Below are positions 20,800 through 33,203 of a DNA stretch of 64,000 nt, one piece after another. The stretch is from Hirudo medicinalis (taxonomy: Eukaryota > Annelida > Clitellata > Hirudinida > Hirudinidae): positions 5,687-69,686 of the forward strand of contig MPNW01000273.1 of assembly GCA_011800805.1 (NCBI GenBank). Reading direction: 5' to 3'. The notes beneath the pieces were generated by a model. The model saw nothing but the letters and a program-made list of their open reading frames with translations. It did not search any database and was not told the origin of the DNA. The position numbers and the translations under genes were made by a program. Numbering within the stretch: position 1 is the stretch's first letter; every line of letters starts with the position of its first letter.

Positions 20800-21042
20800 T
20801 AATAAACGACGGGGCTTAATTTATGCCGAGTTTATTGTTGGGATTATTCAGCAAATATTCAGTTATCAACTGAGTGGTATTAACTGTAAATACCACGCTT
20901 ACGTAATAATCCTGCTGCCANTAATAAACGACGGGGCTTAATTTATGCCGAGTTTATTGTTGGGATTATTCAGCAAATATTCAGTTATCAACTGAGTGGT
21001 ATTAACTGTAAATACCACGCTTACGTAATAATCCTGCTGCCA
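20800..21042. other. Assembly join: exact 121-bp duplication around a single N (20921)
   Basis: Positions 20800-20920 and 20922-21042 are the same 121 bases, separated by one N. Two overlapping contig ends were very likely joined without merging. Collapse to one copy is expected. Confidence 0.9.
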
Positions 21043-21371
21043 GTTATTACGTAACGATCAGTTGCGTGATTATTTGCTGAATAGGAAAGTTCTTCAATGT
21101 GGGCTTCGAGATTCTCTGAGATCTTGTCCGCTTCTGTGTGGTATTTTATGATCGCCGTAGAACTAAAAGATAGTGAATATAACGAAAACTAATTAAACAT
21201 AAATATAACTACAAAAATTAATTGATGGCATTTTCAGGGTTATAACAATATTAACCAAGTTGAATAACATAAAATCTGTTGTTTTATTTCTTGTAAATGT
21301 TAATTTGATTTGGATTGCACAATGCTTATTATTAACACAGATACAAAGTGAATTGTTTGTATTTTTAAGTT

Positions 21372-21562
21372 TAGCCGATCTTTTGAGTGCCTTAGGGATC
21401 TGAAGCGGTTATGAAGGCACTATAACACCAGGCCATTTATATTGCGCCCATGTCCAAGGGATCTCTGGCTGTGCAAGTTGGGTTGCGAATGTGACACATT
21501 ACAACTGCTGCCATTTCCGCGACATGCAGGAACTCTACCCGTTGAGCTAACCTGCACGCCAA
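21372..21562 (-). mobile_element. SINE copy (E), near full length
   Basis: On the minus strand it starts gtgcaggttagctcaacggg, the clearest tRNA A box of the family. It continues through a B-box region (cattcgcaaccc), a 'gcaatataaatggc' segment, and the tail 'ggcactcaaaagatcggcta'. It lies about 85 bp from a plus-oriented copy, giving a head-to-head pair. Confidence 0.85.
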
Positions 21563-21646
21563 ATTATTTATTTAATTATTGCCAATAATTATTTAATCAT
21601 CTCACTTAGAAATTTTTAATGTCTGAGTCACCAAAACCTTTGAACT

Positions 21647-21838
21647 GGCGTGCATGTTGGCCGAATGGTTTGCGTTCCTGCATACGGCGGTAATGGCAGC
21701 AGTCGTAATGTGTCGTGTTCGAAACCCAGCCTGCACTGCCACAAGCGCCCTTGGGAAGGAGCGCTATATAAATGGTTAACTAAAAGCGCCTCTGACGCTC
21801 TGCATGCGGCGCCATATAAATGAACTACATTTACATTT
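21647..21838 (+). mobile_element. SINE copy (F)
   Basis: Plus-oriented: gcgtgcatgttggccgaatg (A-box region), then gtgttcgaaacccagcctgc (intact B box), then ggagcgctatataaatgg. The 3' part is replaced by a second 'gcgccatataaatg' unit rather than the usual tail, so it may be a composite or rearranged copy. Confidence 0.8.
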
Positions 21839-21954
21839 ACAACTAAAGATTATTTAAATTAAAGGCCAGCTTCTGACGGCAAGATCTTCTGATTCTGAAA
21901 GATTGCGATAAGTTCAGGATAATCGTGATAAATTAATTATTGAAATGATAATAT

Positions 21955-22460
21955 TTTGCGGTCGACAAGAACCGGCGCTCAGAGGTTCTGGAGAAATTGG
22001 TCTGTTTTGCACAACAATGCTAATGACGGAATCTTCAGAGCTTTATTACGATTTCGATTAATGTCTGGTGATACAGTTCTTGAAAATTATCTGGATTCAA
22101 GTGCAGGAAATGCCTGCACAAGTCCAGCCATTCAAAACTCTTTGGATACAAATTTGTGGTAAAATAATTCAAGAGAAAATAGTCATTTTATTAATTTTAA
22201 CAAAAAAGTTAATTTAGCTTGCTCATTCACTGTCCTTGCAGACGAAATGACCGATGAAATAGTGAACATCTGCCAATGATGAACATCTAACTACATGTGT
22301 ACGTTATGTGGATGATGACAATGAAGACAAGTTGAGAGAAGATTTTTTAGAATTTGTGTTACTTAAATGGCCGAGGTTTGGCAGCCACTTTACAGCAGAG
22401 ATTAATGGCTTAAACTTAAACAATGTTGTTTTTGATGTTATACTTCTTGAAAAATATATC
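21955..22460 (+). mobile_element. ZMYM1-like hAT transposase remnant, copy 1
   Basis: Frame-broken translation shows NANDGIFRALLRFRLMSGD with AGNACTSPAIQNSL (21,990-22,140). Next come FTVLADEMTDE (about 22,225-22,260) and CVRYVDDDNEDKLREDFLEF (about 22,296-22,357). These are characteristic blocks of the TTF-zinc-finger/DUF4371 hAT transposases related to vertebrate ZMYM1. Internal deletions and stops make it non-functional. Confidence 0.7.
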
Positions 22461-22487
22461 CTTACTAGGTCAAGGCAGGAACAGGGC

Positions 22488-22560
22488 CGGATTAAGGGGG
22501 GGGGAAGGGACCCTGGCCCCGGGCCACCCACCAAGAGAGGCCTCCCACCAATATAGGCTT
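22488..22560. mobile_element. hAT-type terminal sequence (cagggccggattaag...)
   Basis: The string cagggccggattaagggggg followed by a G/C-rich stretch (ggccccgggccaccc) is the classic look of a hAT terminal inverted repeat. It interrupts the copy-1 transposase frame after 22,460 and probably marks the 5' end of the inserted copy-2 element. Confidence 0.55.
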
Positions 22561-22660
22561 TCGAAAAAATGACACAAAATACGTAGTCATAACTGGTTAT
22601 GCTTCTCTCTCTCTCTCTCTCTCCGAGGGCGCTCCCTGGCGGAGCAGGCGGTGATGTGTT

Positions 22661-22897
22661 TAAATAAAGCAAAATCTGAGTCTTCTCAGCTTTCGTCTAT
22701 TGGATTCTGTGATTGGAAACATTCACAAGAACGTCTACGTAGTCATGAGCAGTCAACGGAACATTGAAGGCTACGATTNTAAATAAAGCAAAATCTGAGT
22801 CTTCTCAGCTTTCGTCTATTGGATTCTGTGATTGGAAACATTCACAAGAACGTCTACGTAGTCATGAGCAGTCAACGGAACATTGAAGGCTACGATT
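22661..22897. other. Assembly join: exact 118-bp duplication around a single N (22779)
   Basis: Positions 22661-22778 repeat exactly as 22780-22897 with one N between. It falls inside the transposase remnant and breaks its reading frame artificially. Confidence 0.9.
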
Positions 22898-24340
22898 GCT
22901 TTCAATAGGATGTTAAAAGCAATTGGGCGAAATGATACGGAGCTGACACAACAGGTCGAGCGTCTAGAGCAATACTGGAGACCAGTGTTTAAACGAGTAG
23001 TCACTGTTATTAAATTTATTGCCGAGCGTGACTTAGCATTTAGAGGAGGCAACGAATTGGTTGGATCACCTAGAAATGGAAACTTTCTGGGTATTCTTGA
23101 ACTCATCGCCCAGTATGCCACTTTCTTGCACAGCTTATCGAAACTCAAGCCAATTGCGGCAAGGGACACATGTACTATCTGTCATCTACAATAATGAAAG
23201 ACCTTGTCAGTGTAATGGGTGAAAAAGTCCTCGGAGAAATCATTTCTCGAGCTAAGAAATCAAAGTACTACTCCATCTCTTTGGATTCTACACCAGATGC
23301 AGCTCACATTGACCAACTGGCCCTTGTATTGAGGTACATGGAAAAAGATGGTCCAGTGGAACGCTTTCTAATATTCATGGCAAACAAAGACCATGGCGCT
23401 CAAGAGATGTTCAATGCCTTGATGGAATTTTTAATTTTTGAGCTTAACTCCTTGGACGGTGAAGTATGCGGGAAGACTCCATGATCACGATTACGCAAAT
23501 AAAAGCTAGTGTACAAATAACATTTGTTGGGTTTAACATTGCTTACGTATTCTGATAATCAGATGGGCGAGATCAAGGATAAATGTAGACATAAGAGAGT
23601 AGACACAAAACTTAAATTCACGTACATTTATTTACACAAAATTTTAAAATAAGAGTAATTTCTAATAATAAAAACATATTAAACCGTAAAAATTCGGTAA
23701 TATCCGAGTACAACAACCACGAGCAGAGTGAATTATCGCTCGTTGAAGGGTGCATTTTTGAAATTAATAAAATATGTTATATTAAATATCGATACCCCCC
23801 CTAGGCTACAAGTTTCCCGCTGGCCGTGGTTTGGGAACCTCTGATCTACAGCCTATAGTCGATTCTCCTGTCTCAACGATTACGACCTTACTCCCTTCCA
23901 TTGGTACAATTGACATGTACAATATTTGAGTCATACCTCTCGGACAAATTTTCTCGACTGTTTGCTTGTGAGCAGGTAGGAGGCACGTGACCTCTGCTCA
24001 CTTATGAAATATGAAATGAATAACATTTTTTAGGCAAGATAATTTGTAATGAAGAGCAATTGATTCAGCAATTGATTCGTTTTCAGTCTGCAATGGTGAA
24101 TTTTATCCCAATATTAAGACTCTTCTCTGCATTTTAACAACATTGCCAGTCTCAACTGCAACTGCTGAAAGATCTTTCTCCTCATTAAAAAGAATCAAGT
24201 AGTATGTGAGAAACTCAACAAGTGAAATGAGACTGAATGGACTTGCTCTTCTCAGCATTCATAAAGATATCTCGGTAGATTCTCAAGAAATTTTAGATAA
24301 ATCTGCCAAAAGTGATCGGCATTGTAGTCTTATATCATAG
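22661..24340 (+). mobile_element. ZMYM1-like hAT transposase remnant, copy 2
   Basis: Blocks in order are: a TTF-type zinc-finger segment (IGFCDWKHSQERLRSHEQS); LKAIGRNDTELTQQVERLEQ with DLAFRGGNELVGSPRNGNFL; MYYLSSTIMKDLVSVMGEKV (near 23,170) with SKYYSISLDSTPDAAHIDQL, which contains the D of the catalytic core; and, after a deletion, the C-terminal hAT dimerisation block LPVSTATAERSFSSLKRIK (about 24,147-24,200) with LNGLALLSIHKDI. Much of the central catalytic region between 23,480 and 24,060 is lost or replaced. Inactive. Confidence 0.8.
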
Positions 24341-24344
24341 TGTA

Positions 24345-27300
24345 CAGACCGTTACATATATTATTTTGTAGCACAATTTATATTTCTTTGTTTCCACAAT
24401 TTGTCTAAAGTACCATGTTGTTAAAAGCCAACTCGTTTGGAAATAAGTCTTATTTTTAAATTACATTGTTGACTGTTTATAAAGTAAAAATAAAGATGAA
24501 CAATTAAAAGTAAAAAATTTGACCCCCCAAAGGCAATTTCTAATAAAATCAAATAAGACAACCGAAGAAGTCTCGAGGATTATCAATCGGCGATTCCTTT
24601 CATACTTCACGAATACTAAAACGGTCTGTGTTCACAAAAGAATTCTGCAGACTGAAGACCTCGAAAAGCGGTCGCAGCTTCAGCAGACAACCACTTTGGT
24701 TCTCATGCATTATACCGCATACGCCAGTTTTAGGTTAATCATTATCATTGCTATTATTATTCCGAGGTTTAGCTGGGAGTTTCGGCGCCCAGGACGAAAC
24801 TGATAATTTGGCACCCCGCTCCCCTTATCGAGGACCGCATTGTCAATTTGGTGTAAAATTTCCATAATTTAATGCCAGCCCCCTTCCCATACGCGCCACT
24901 GTTATTAATGCCTCTTATCCGTCGATCATCGCATTTGCCGCAATCACTATCGGTCAAAACCCGAAAGAAGACTCGCAGAGATACTTGTATACTTAATGCA
25001 CAACAATTCAAAATAGTTGCACTGCAAAGAAGTAAGAAATGCACACAACAGAATTACTTCAACAACCTTCCACAAAATCACCCGATTTAAGAAAAAACTC
25101 AGTCCTTCAAAGTTTGGCCGGATGGCACGAATCCTGGAGGTCGTCATGGAAACCAAGTTGGTTTGGCGTTACGGAACATGGAGAAAGTTAACGCTGGTGA
25201 CGATGACGATGAATGTATGGAATCGAATGCCATAGAAATAGACATGGTGTATGTCAGTTGAAGATGGTGATGACGTGAGGGCTGGGACACTGCTTTGACT
25301 TTAAGGTCAACATTTGGATGTAGCCTGGACCAGTTGGATGAAAAAAAAATCTAAAAAATATAAAGTTTGACACAACACAAACATGATCTCCAGTGACAAC
25401 ATCAGTATTTTTAATGACATTATTCGTGGCTTTGGTGCAGGCTACCAAAATAATTATAATAATGATTGTTGACGCATCACAATCATAATAACAAATTATA
25501 ATATTATTATTAGCTTTAGCATAACTGTTGTAGTCTCTTAAAAGACAAGCGAAAAGAAGAAATGTACCCTGTAAAATGAAACAATAACATAACACAGGAG
25601 CCAAGCATTAAATATGAGACACAAGTCGAGGTATGACTGAAACCGTTACCACAGCGACGTGTCATCTGCTCGTTAAGACGAAAGAGCATATGCCAATTTA
25701 ACGGTTTGACATATTTACATAAATCTAATGAATATTAATGAAAAGGGGAGTAAATCTAAAAGCAGATCAACAAACAGTAAGAATAAGTAATAGAACTGCG
25801 GAAGTAATAATAACGAAAAGTGGCCAAAATTAAATGCAACCCTGAAAGTATCCGTGATGAGTCACAACAAATGACGACGACGACATCATGACGACATAGG
25901 CATACAAATGTACCACTTTAGCACAAAAGACCAACGTAATAGACAAACCTTTTCTGAAGGTGATGATAATGATTTCGGGGAAGCAACGGTTCTGATAATA
26001 TCAACTTAACACTGATGGTGGTGATGATCAGCAGTGTGTTTAAAAGTGAAATTATCAACCAGAATCCTAGGAGAAATTTAAAGCAGCCAGCATTGCCATG
26101 GTAACATGAAAATGAGGGTCAACAAGTGAGGGTGGAGTTGTTGGGTAGAAACACCTGTTGATCACAACACAAAAGTTCTCAATAAAAAGAAGCACAACCT
26201 AAGTTAATAAATGCAAAAACAACGCATCCAACAGCAGCTCGCAAGGTCTACAATTGGTCGGTATAAAAATAGTAACGGTAACAATAAGAAGCAAAAATAA
26301 AACACAAACCACTGAGAGGTCAATTGATTGACAAGATAAAAAATGAAAATAATAATCAATGATGATGACGACGATGATGAGGAGGCAACCAAGAAATTCA
26401 AATGAAACAAACAAGAGTACCCTGTAGAGAATAATACGAAACTGACGAATGCCACGACGACACACGAGCGAAATGTTCTTCGAAATCAGCAAAACATCCG
26501 ATCTGCGTGTCTGAACTGAAACTGCACGAAAATTTTGTTCAAAGGCAAAACTGAACAACATACTCACTCACCATCATCACCCTCCTCTTCGTTGTCCTCT
26601 TTGAAAGACGTCTGCAGGGAGGAACGCCTTCTGAAACAATTCTTTGCGGTGATAACAACTATAAACCATGGTGTATATAATATAAATGTGGAGAAGTACA
26701 TGCACGTAGAAGATATTTAAATACAAGCGCTGGGACTAGAAACCACCTTAAACTTCGGCAGGAGATAAAATTGTGAATTGACCAATAAAAAAAAAATGGG
26801 CGTGGTCTAAGGCGACCAATACTGTGAATGAGTGAGTAAGCAACGAATGTTTAACTTATGAAGTATAAGTAAAAATATATTATAACTCATAAAGAGAGGC
26901 AATATCATCATCATCATCGATCGTATGAAGAACAGAAACTTTGCAAATGAGTATGCGAGATAATCTCATCGGAAAACAAGAAACAAACATCAAAGCAAAC
27001 AACTCTTACACGTGAAACAAAGCCAAACAAACGTACTTGTCAGCTATTAGTTGGATACTTAACAAATCATAAGGTACAAGAAGTACAACCCATTTAATCT
27101 CACATATTATTGGCCAGGTTGGCAAGGGTGATGATGTCTGCACAACACTGCTTTTAATAGCAAGAGTAATATCTAAACGACGACCGCTACCTCGTTCGAA
27201 CGACCGGCTTCATCCGCAGGCCCGCAAACTGCGAGAGCTTAAGAGAGTGCTCGGCTAAGAACAGAACTCATTCACATTTACAACTAAATTTCTTGCAGTT

Positions 27301-28119
27301 AAACTTGTTAAACCTCTACAGAAACTGAAAAGAAAAAGCAGCAACCAAATGATAATTTTCTTTCACAACAATTAAATATTTTAAATGCTTTAAAACAAAA
27401 ACAACTGAAATCAGGAAGGAAGAAATACAAGATTCAACAAAATTGTACGCACGTGCAGCTTGGCCTTCACAATTCACAACAACAAGCAACTGTATGTACA
27501 GATGATGATGATGATGATGCTAATTCATAACAACACCCACGACAAGGATAACGTCTTAGTGGCGGTAGTGAGGATGATTCGGTAGGAATATGCAACAACA
27601 CCGACGCAACGATAGAAAGGAACGCATCAGTACACTTGTTCACTTCTGCCGATATTACCCGTTTACCGATGCAGATTTATAAACGACGTTCCAGGCATTT
27701 GTGATATTACCCTCTCACGTTTATTCTCACAAAACAACGAGAGTGAAACTCAACCAAAAAACCCCATCAAGGGACAAAGATGCAACTTTCAGGGGACTGA
27801 GCAGAAATAAGGTTTGAAGTTGAAAGCATCTGTGGCCTTTACAAAGAAGCTGAAATGTCAAGAATTCCTCGATGGTTACCAAGAGGCATTCAAATGATTC
27901 CAGGACAAACAAAATAAAAAAACCACTCTTGATCATTTAAAAATAAAGTAAGTGATCAAATGAACAAATAATGCCTACCAAGAAACAACTAAAACGAGTC
28001 GACCACGCACGGACACGAGCACGTCACACGAACGAAAACATTGCACACGTCTGGCACGACAAACTCCGGGGTAGCACTTGTTATTCTAGCCTAAGAAAAG
28101 TTTTGCCACTCTATTCAAC
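24345..28119. other. No gene recognised; 3' flank of zinc-finger gene
   Basis: AT-rich sequence with many short gat/atc tracts (25,860-25,890, 26,355-26,385, 27,505-27,520) and possible transposon ends near 24,770-24,900 (ccagcccccttcc...cgccactg). Open frames show no domain. The end nearest 28,119 should hold the 3' UTR of the zinc-finger gene. Confidence 0.45.
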
Positions 28120-31100
28120 TCAGAAGTAGCGGTTCAAGGAGCTCGACTGACCGTACGACGACTGGTACAGGCGACTCGCACTGGGCGACTTCAATGATTC
28201 GTTGCCAGAAATAGGCTCGAACTCTCCTGTCCAAGGTCTGGTCAGACTGAATGAAGGAGGAGGAGGAGGAGGAGGGAAAGGGGGAAGGGAACCGGCGGGA
28301 TAGGCGAAATCGTACGATCCCGGAGGCATGACAGGATTATCGGGATAATGTCGAGGGTCGTAAGGATACGGAGAAGAGTGAAGAAAAGAATTGTATCGCA
28401 GGGAAGAGGGGTCTCTGTAATCGCGATCGTCTCCCCGGACGTACCTGTCGGGAAAGAGGGGACTCCCGAAGGCGTCGAGACAGCCGCCTGCACGTCTCGC
28501 GTTGCTCGAAAAGTTGTACACATTTCCATAGGGCAGATTGGCTGCAGACGAAGGACCGAAACAGTAGTTGTCATTGAGGAGAGGATGGCGAGAGGAGTAT
28601 TCGTTTGCCAACTGGTAATCCGAAGATCCGAAAGAGGACCTTTCGGTATTGCGCATCTTGTCGTAGGATTCGGATCGATCAAATCCGCCACCTGGCGAGC
28701 CCCCTTCTGTTGGCTCGAAAATGTTCATGCTCTTGTGGTTTTCGTTAGAAGCCGACGGATGAGACTCCGTGAGAGAAGCGTCCAATACTCTCGGCCAACC
28801 CTTGGACGTCGAGAGTGAATCTATCTCAGAGTGAGACTGATGAGTAGGCCCCCAGCACATGTCGCCATTCTGACCATCCCTCTCCTTCCATGCCGATTCT
28901 GAATTATTCTCCTCTAGAGACTTATCAAGTTTTTCAGTCCCAGCCACAGGGGAGCCATATGCTTCAGAAATCTTTTCATTGCCTTCATTTGAAGAAGCAT
29001 CGACCTTTTCCATGTCATCTACTGGAGGTCCACTTTCATCATTATTAGTTTTCTTTAAACATTCTTGAGTGCTCTCATCTTTGTTATTCCTAGCTTGGAC
29101 ATCCCCTTCTGAGTTCCTTTGATCATTGTTGTCATCCTCACCATCATTGCTGCCTTCTCCGATATTATTAAATGTCTCATTGCCTTTCTCCTTCCTTTCA
29201 AAGAGATNNNNNNNNNNNNNNNNNNNNNNNNNNNNNNNNNNNNNNNNNNNNNNNNNNNNNNNNNNNNNNNNNNNNNNNNNNNNNNNNNNNNNNNNNNNNN
29301 NNNNNNNNNNNNNNNNNNNNNNNNNNNNNNNNNNNNNNNNNNNNNNNNNNNNNNNNNNNNNNNNNNNNNNNNNNNNNNNNNNNNNNNNNNNNNNNNNNNN
29401 NNNNNNNNNNNNNNNNNNNNNNNNNNNNNNNNNNNNNNNNNNNNNNNNNNNNNNNNNNNNNNNNNNNNNNNNNNNNNNNNNNNNNNNNNNNNNNNNNNNN
29501 NNNNNNNNNNNNNNNNNTTGTTATTCCTAGCTTGGACATCCCCTTCTGAGTTCCTTTGATCATTGTTGTCATCCTCACCATCATTGCTGCCTTCTCCGAT
29601 ATTATTAAATGTCTCATTGCCTTTCTCCTTCCTTTCAAAGAGATTAGGATCTGAGCTGCCACTTGTTTCTCCCTTGTTTTCCTCCACATTAATTTCACTT
29701 TCCATTCCAGCTTCTGCCTCCTGCTTGAGATCATCAAAATCTTTCTTATTGTGAGCAAGTTCTCCAGTTACTGAACCATCAAAAGATTTAGGCTCAGATA
29801 TGACATCTGGCTTTATAATCTCTTCATTTTTGATGTGAGCCTCAACACTTTCAACCATGTTCTGTTCTCCAAGTGGGGGATTCTCAGATAATGAGCCATG
29901 CAAAATAGGAGGCTTCATGTGCTGATAGGAAGACCACTCATCATCTGAACTGGAAGCCATTTCATTTTCCATACTTTTATTCATCAAAGGCAGAGCACCA
30001 AAGCTACTACTTCTAGCAGTCATTTCATCCATGTAGTTCATGACAATATTGCTAGTATTCTGCTGATGACAATAAGGAGATGGTTTTGGGAGATAAAAAT
30101 CATGGCTTTCTGGTTGGCCCCTCTCCATGCCTGGAAAGCTGCTGAGAGGTGCAGTGCCCCTCATTCCAGGTATAACTGGCTCCTGATAAATGCCATCTAA
30201 ATGCAAAGGTTTTCCAAGATTCCAGCCACTCATGTGGGGATCCACTTTCATTGAGTTGCTCTTATGAGGCAGACCAAATGGTTTCACTTTCATGAGGCTT
30301 TGAGGGTTCTCATAAAATGTATGAAAGCTGCCAGGCATGTTCTTGTGATTGGGCCCAGGTGGGGGTGGCCCGTAGCCCCTATCGAACCTCATTTGGACAG
30401 GTTCGGCCATCTTCATGGATTCTGGATTTTTACCATAACCTGACTCTTTGCCTTGATAGTTTGAGAAGTCCTGAGAATCCCATTTGTTCGGGACATATTG
30501 AGCCGGCTCTTCCATCCCGACCGCACTGGCATTTTTTCTCTTGCGACCGGGTCTCCCGGTAGACTTCTCGTCGTGAGCTTTCTCGAGATGGTACTTCAAA
30601 CCACTTTTCTGACGATAGGAGGATGCACATTTGTCACATTTGTAGGGTTTTTCATCTGTGTGACGTCTATAATGAACCTTCAAGTTGTCCGTGTGACAGA
30701 AAGCTTTTCCGCAGTTGGGCCAGTCGCACTTGAACTTCTTCTCTCCACCGCCTTGAAAGGAAAATTGTAAAAAATCCACATTTATTTAAAATCACTCTAA
30801 AAAGCTCAAAGCACCTATCATTTTCTGCAAATTTGCAGCAAAAGAGTTTAACTGCTTTGAAAACATTGATAATTAACTAACATTAAGAACAAAACTCAAA
30901 AGTCACCGGCATGGGAAAGTTGATGACGTTTGTAGTGGCCGTATTTGGCAAATTGCATGCTGCAATCGGGATGCCTGCAATGATACCTCTTAGGTGGAAG
31001 TCCATGGATGGACATCCTATGCACGTTGAGCTCCTTGTCCGACCTGAATGTCGTGCAGCAACTCTCAAAATCGCAGAAAAATGGAACTTCGAGGGGTGGT

Positions 31101-33203
31101 GTTTCTCCTGCAGAACAGACCTCATCAGAAACATTGTAGGACCCTTCCCTGTTTGTAAGGTCCTCACCTCTCGCAGACATGTTCCCCATCTTGTCGTGGT
31201 TTGATTTATAATAACCATGCTCTGGTCCCTTCTTCAAGCCAGTTTTCTTGCCATCTGTGCTGATGAAACAGTTCCTGTGACCCTCAAAATGTGCAGATGA
31301 ATGGAAATCCTCTCCAGAAGATGGAGCCCTGTTGGAGTCATTGTCCGGTGTCATTTCCCCCGTCGTGGAATCGGCCGCACTGGTACGCCAAGATGATTCC
31401 TGATGACTTGAAGAACCCATCATCATGTTGTTCGACATCAGCAGACCTGTTTCATTTGGATGCCACTTTCGAGCGTGGGCCTTCATGACACTTAAAAACT
31501 TGAACTCCTTGTGGCACACAGGGCACGTCCAGTGCTGCTTCTCACCGCTGCAGATCTTCTCATGTTCTTCCAGCTCATCACCTTGATATAAAACCCTGCA
31601 TTTTTTGCACAATTTTCGACCACAAAGTCCAGGATGACTCATCCTCCTGTGGTCTTCAAGGACTTCTGCAATCTCTGATGCAAATTCACAATGAGCACAC
31701 AAAAACACTCCATGCATGGACCTGAATGAAAGGATAATAAGAAGATAACCTAACTTAAAATCACCTGGGCAAAACAAACATCATAATAATATCACCTAGC
31801 TATGATATATATCCGATTTCTTTAAGCACATATTTTTTTAGATATGTATATCCAATTTCTGGCATTATAACTTATTAACAAAGTTTACTTATTTAGTTTA
31901 TTAACAAGCTTATTAACAAATAATTTACAATAACTTAAATTGTCTCTCAGATAAAAGGTCTTAGATTTAACATGCATTCCTTCCTTTTCTGTGAATCAAA
32001 CCATTGAAAATGATATCATTTGAATCTCAACAAGCTCCAACATCAACTCACATGTGTTTTCGAAGCTGACCCTTCTTGCTGGCCCCAAAGTTGCAATGTG
32101 AACAAGTGAATGTCTGTCTACCACTACCATCTCCATCTCCCTTTCCTTCATCCTCATCAGAGCTGTTTCTGTCCTCTGATGCAATGTCAGATGAGATGTG
32201 GCGGTCACTCAAACACTGATTTGCTTTTGCTCCGTTTTGTTGTTTGTCCGAGTAACTATCATAACCCTTGCTAGGCATGTTGGACCTGTCATCTGCGGTA
32301 TATTTGCCAATCTCCAGAAAATTCTTGGTACCTTGCAATTGCCAATTGGACATGGATTTATCCTGATCATATTCTAGATTGCTCCCATATCTGAAGTCTC
32401 TAACTGACATGTCACTAAATTGTTGATTTTCATTTTGCCTTGACTGTTTCCTAGCAACCTCCTTATCTGATTGGTAACTATAAAGAGACTTGTGCTGATC
32501 ATCTGAGTAGGAAAAGTCCCTGGATAAGCAATCTGATGTCTTTGAAATCTTGGATTCGCATGAATTGTAATTTGAGCCCATCATCTGGTCAACCACCATA
32601 TGATCTCCATACACATCTCCAGGTTTCTGGTACAAAGCCGTCATGGAGGGTGCCTTCATCATCCAGTCCTTGGGTCATGCTGCCATTCGTTCATTGTCTG
32701 CTGCCATTGAGGGTGACCTCTAGGGTCCATGTAGGCTTCATTGATGTTCCTGTGATGATGATGGTCAACAAATTGTCCCTCGTTAGAACAATCGTAGCTG
32801 TTGTCACCTGCAAATGTTTCATAGGCGCTGTCGCTCATGCTCTCCGTGAAGGAGGAAGCGTACGACGGACGAACCCGGCCTCCGATGTTGCTCAGTTGTT
32901 TGTGATGAGAAAAGTTCTGATAAGATACTCCAGAACTATCTGGAGAAATCCTCTCCACGATCTTGTTCAGCTGGTGAAGACTGTCGCCAAACTTCTCTTC
33001 CTGATCTGGCAAGCACTTCTCGTCGGTCATCATCATGCCAGCATTCTCGGGGAGCAGGCTTTGAGTATTTTCTGGAGTGTAGGATGCTTCGTGGCACTTG
33101 CTATCCACCCATGGTGACCATGTCTTTTCATTTACTAGATAGGTTTGTTGACTTTCTTCCATAAGAATGAAGTGTAATTTCTTGTTTGTTTCCCTCTCTT
33201 CTG
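28120..33203 (-). CDS. Large multi-C2H2 zinc-finger protein (three exons seen)
   Basis: Probably a nuclear DNA-binding regulator; orthology not recognised. Exons in gene order: 32052-33203, 30907-31721, 28120-30751; introns GT-AG and phase-consistent. Eight fingers: CSHC..HMSMH (completed across the first intron), CAHC..HRRMSH, a C2HC finger CKKC..HEKIC, CPVC..HARKWH, CDFESC..HRMSIH, CRHPDC..HQLSH, then CDWPNC..HYRRH and CDKC..HLEKAH joined by a TGEKP-like linker TDEKPYK across the second intron. The long low-complexity C-terminus is Ser/Pro/Tyr-rich with a run of nine prolines near its end; the stop is at 28120. Two breaks look like sequence faults: one base missing near 32,672, and a 436-bp duplication plus N gap (29,082-29,645) that shifts frame. 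Corrected, the product is about 1,390 residues plus an unplaced N-terminus. Confidence 0.85.
29082..29645. other. Assembly gap (N 29,208-29,517) flanked by the same ~127 bp twice
   Basis: The sequence just left of the N run (29,082-29,207) reappears just right of it (29,518-29,645). Collapsing the two copies and deleting the Ns joins the zinc-finger exon into one uninterrupted frame (QARNNKDESTQECLKKTNND at the join). The gap is therefore very probably not real sequence. Confidence 0.9.

Noticed and set aside
28242..28818. Long open frames in other frames over the zinc-finger C-terminal exon
   Set aside because: They are shadows of the real minus-strand frame, which carries the Ser/Pro/Tyr-rich tail and joins the fingers.
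29119..29758. Open frames running through the N gap on both strands
   Set aside because: They exist only because unknown bases never give a stop codon and because the flank is duplicated.
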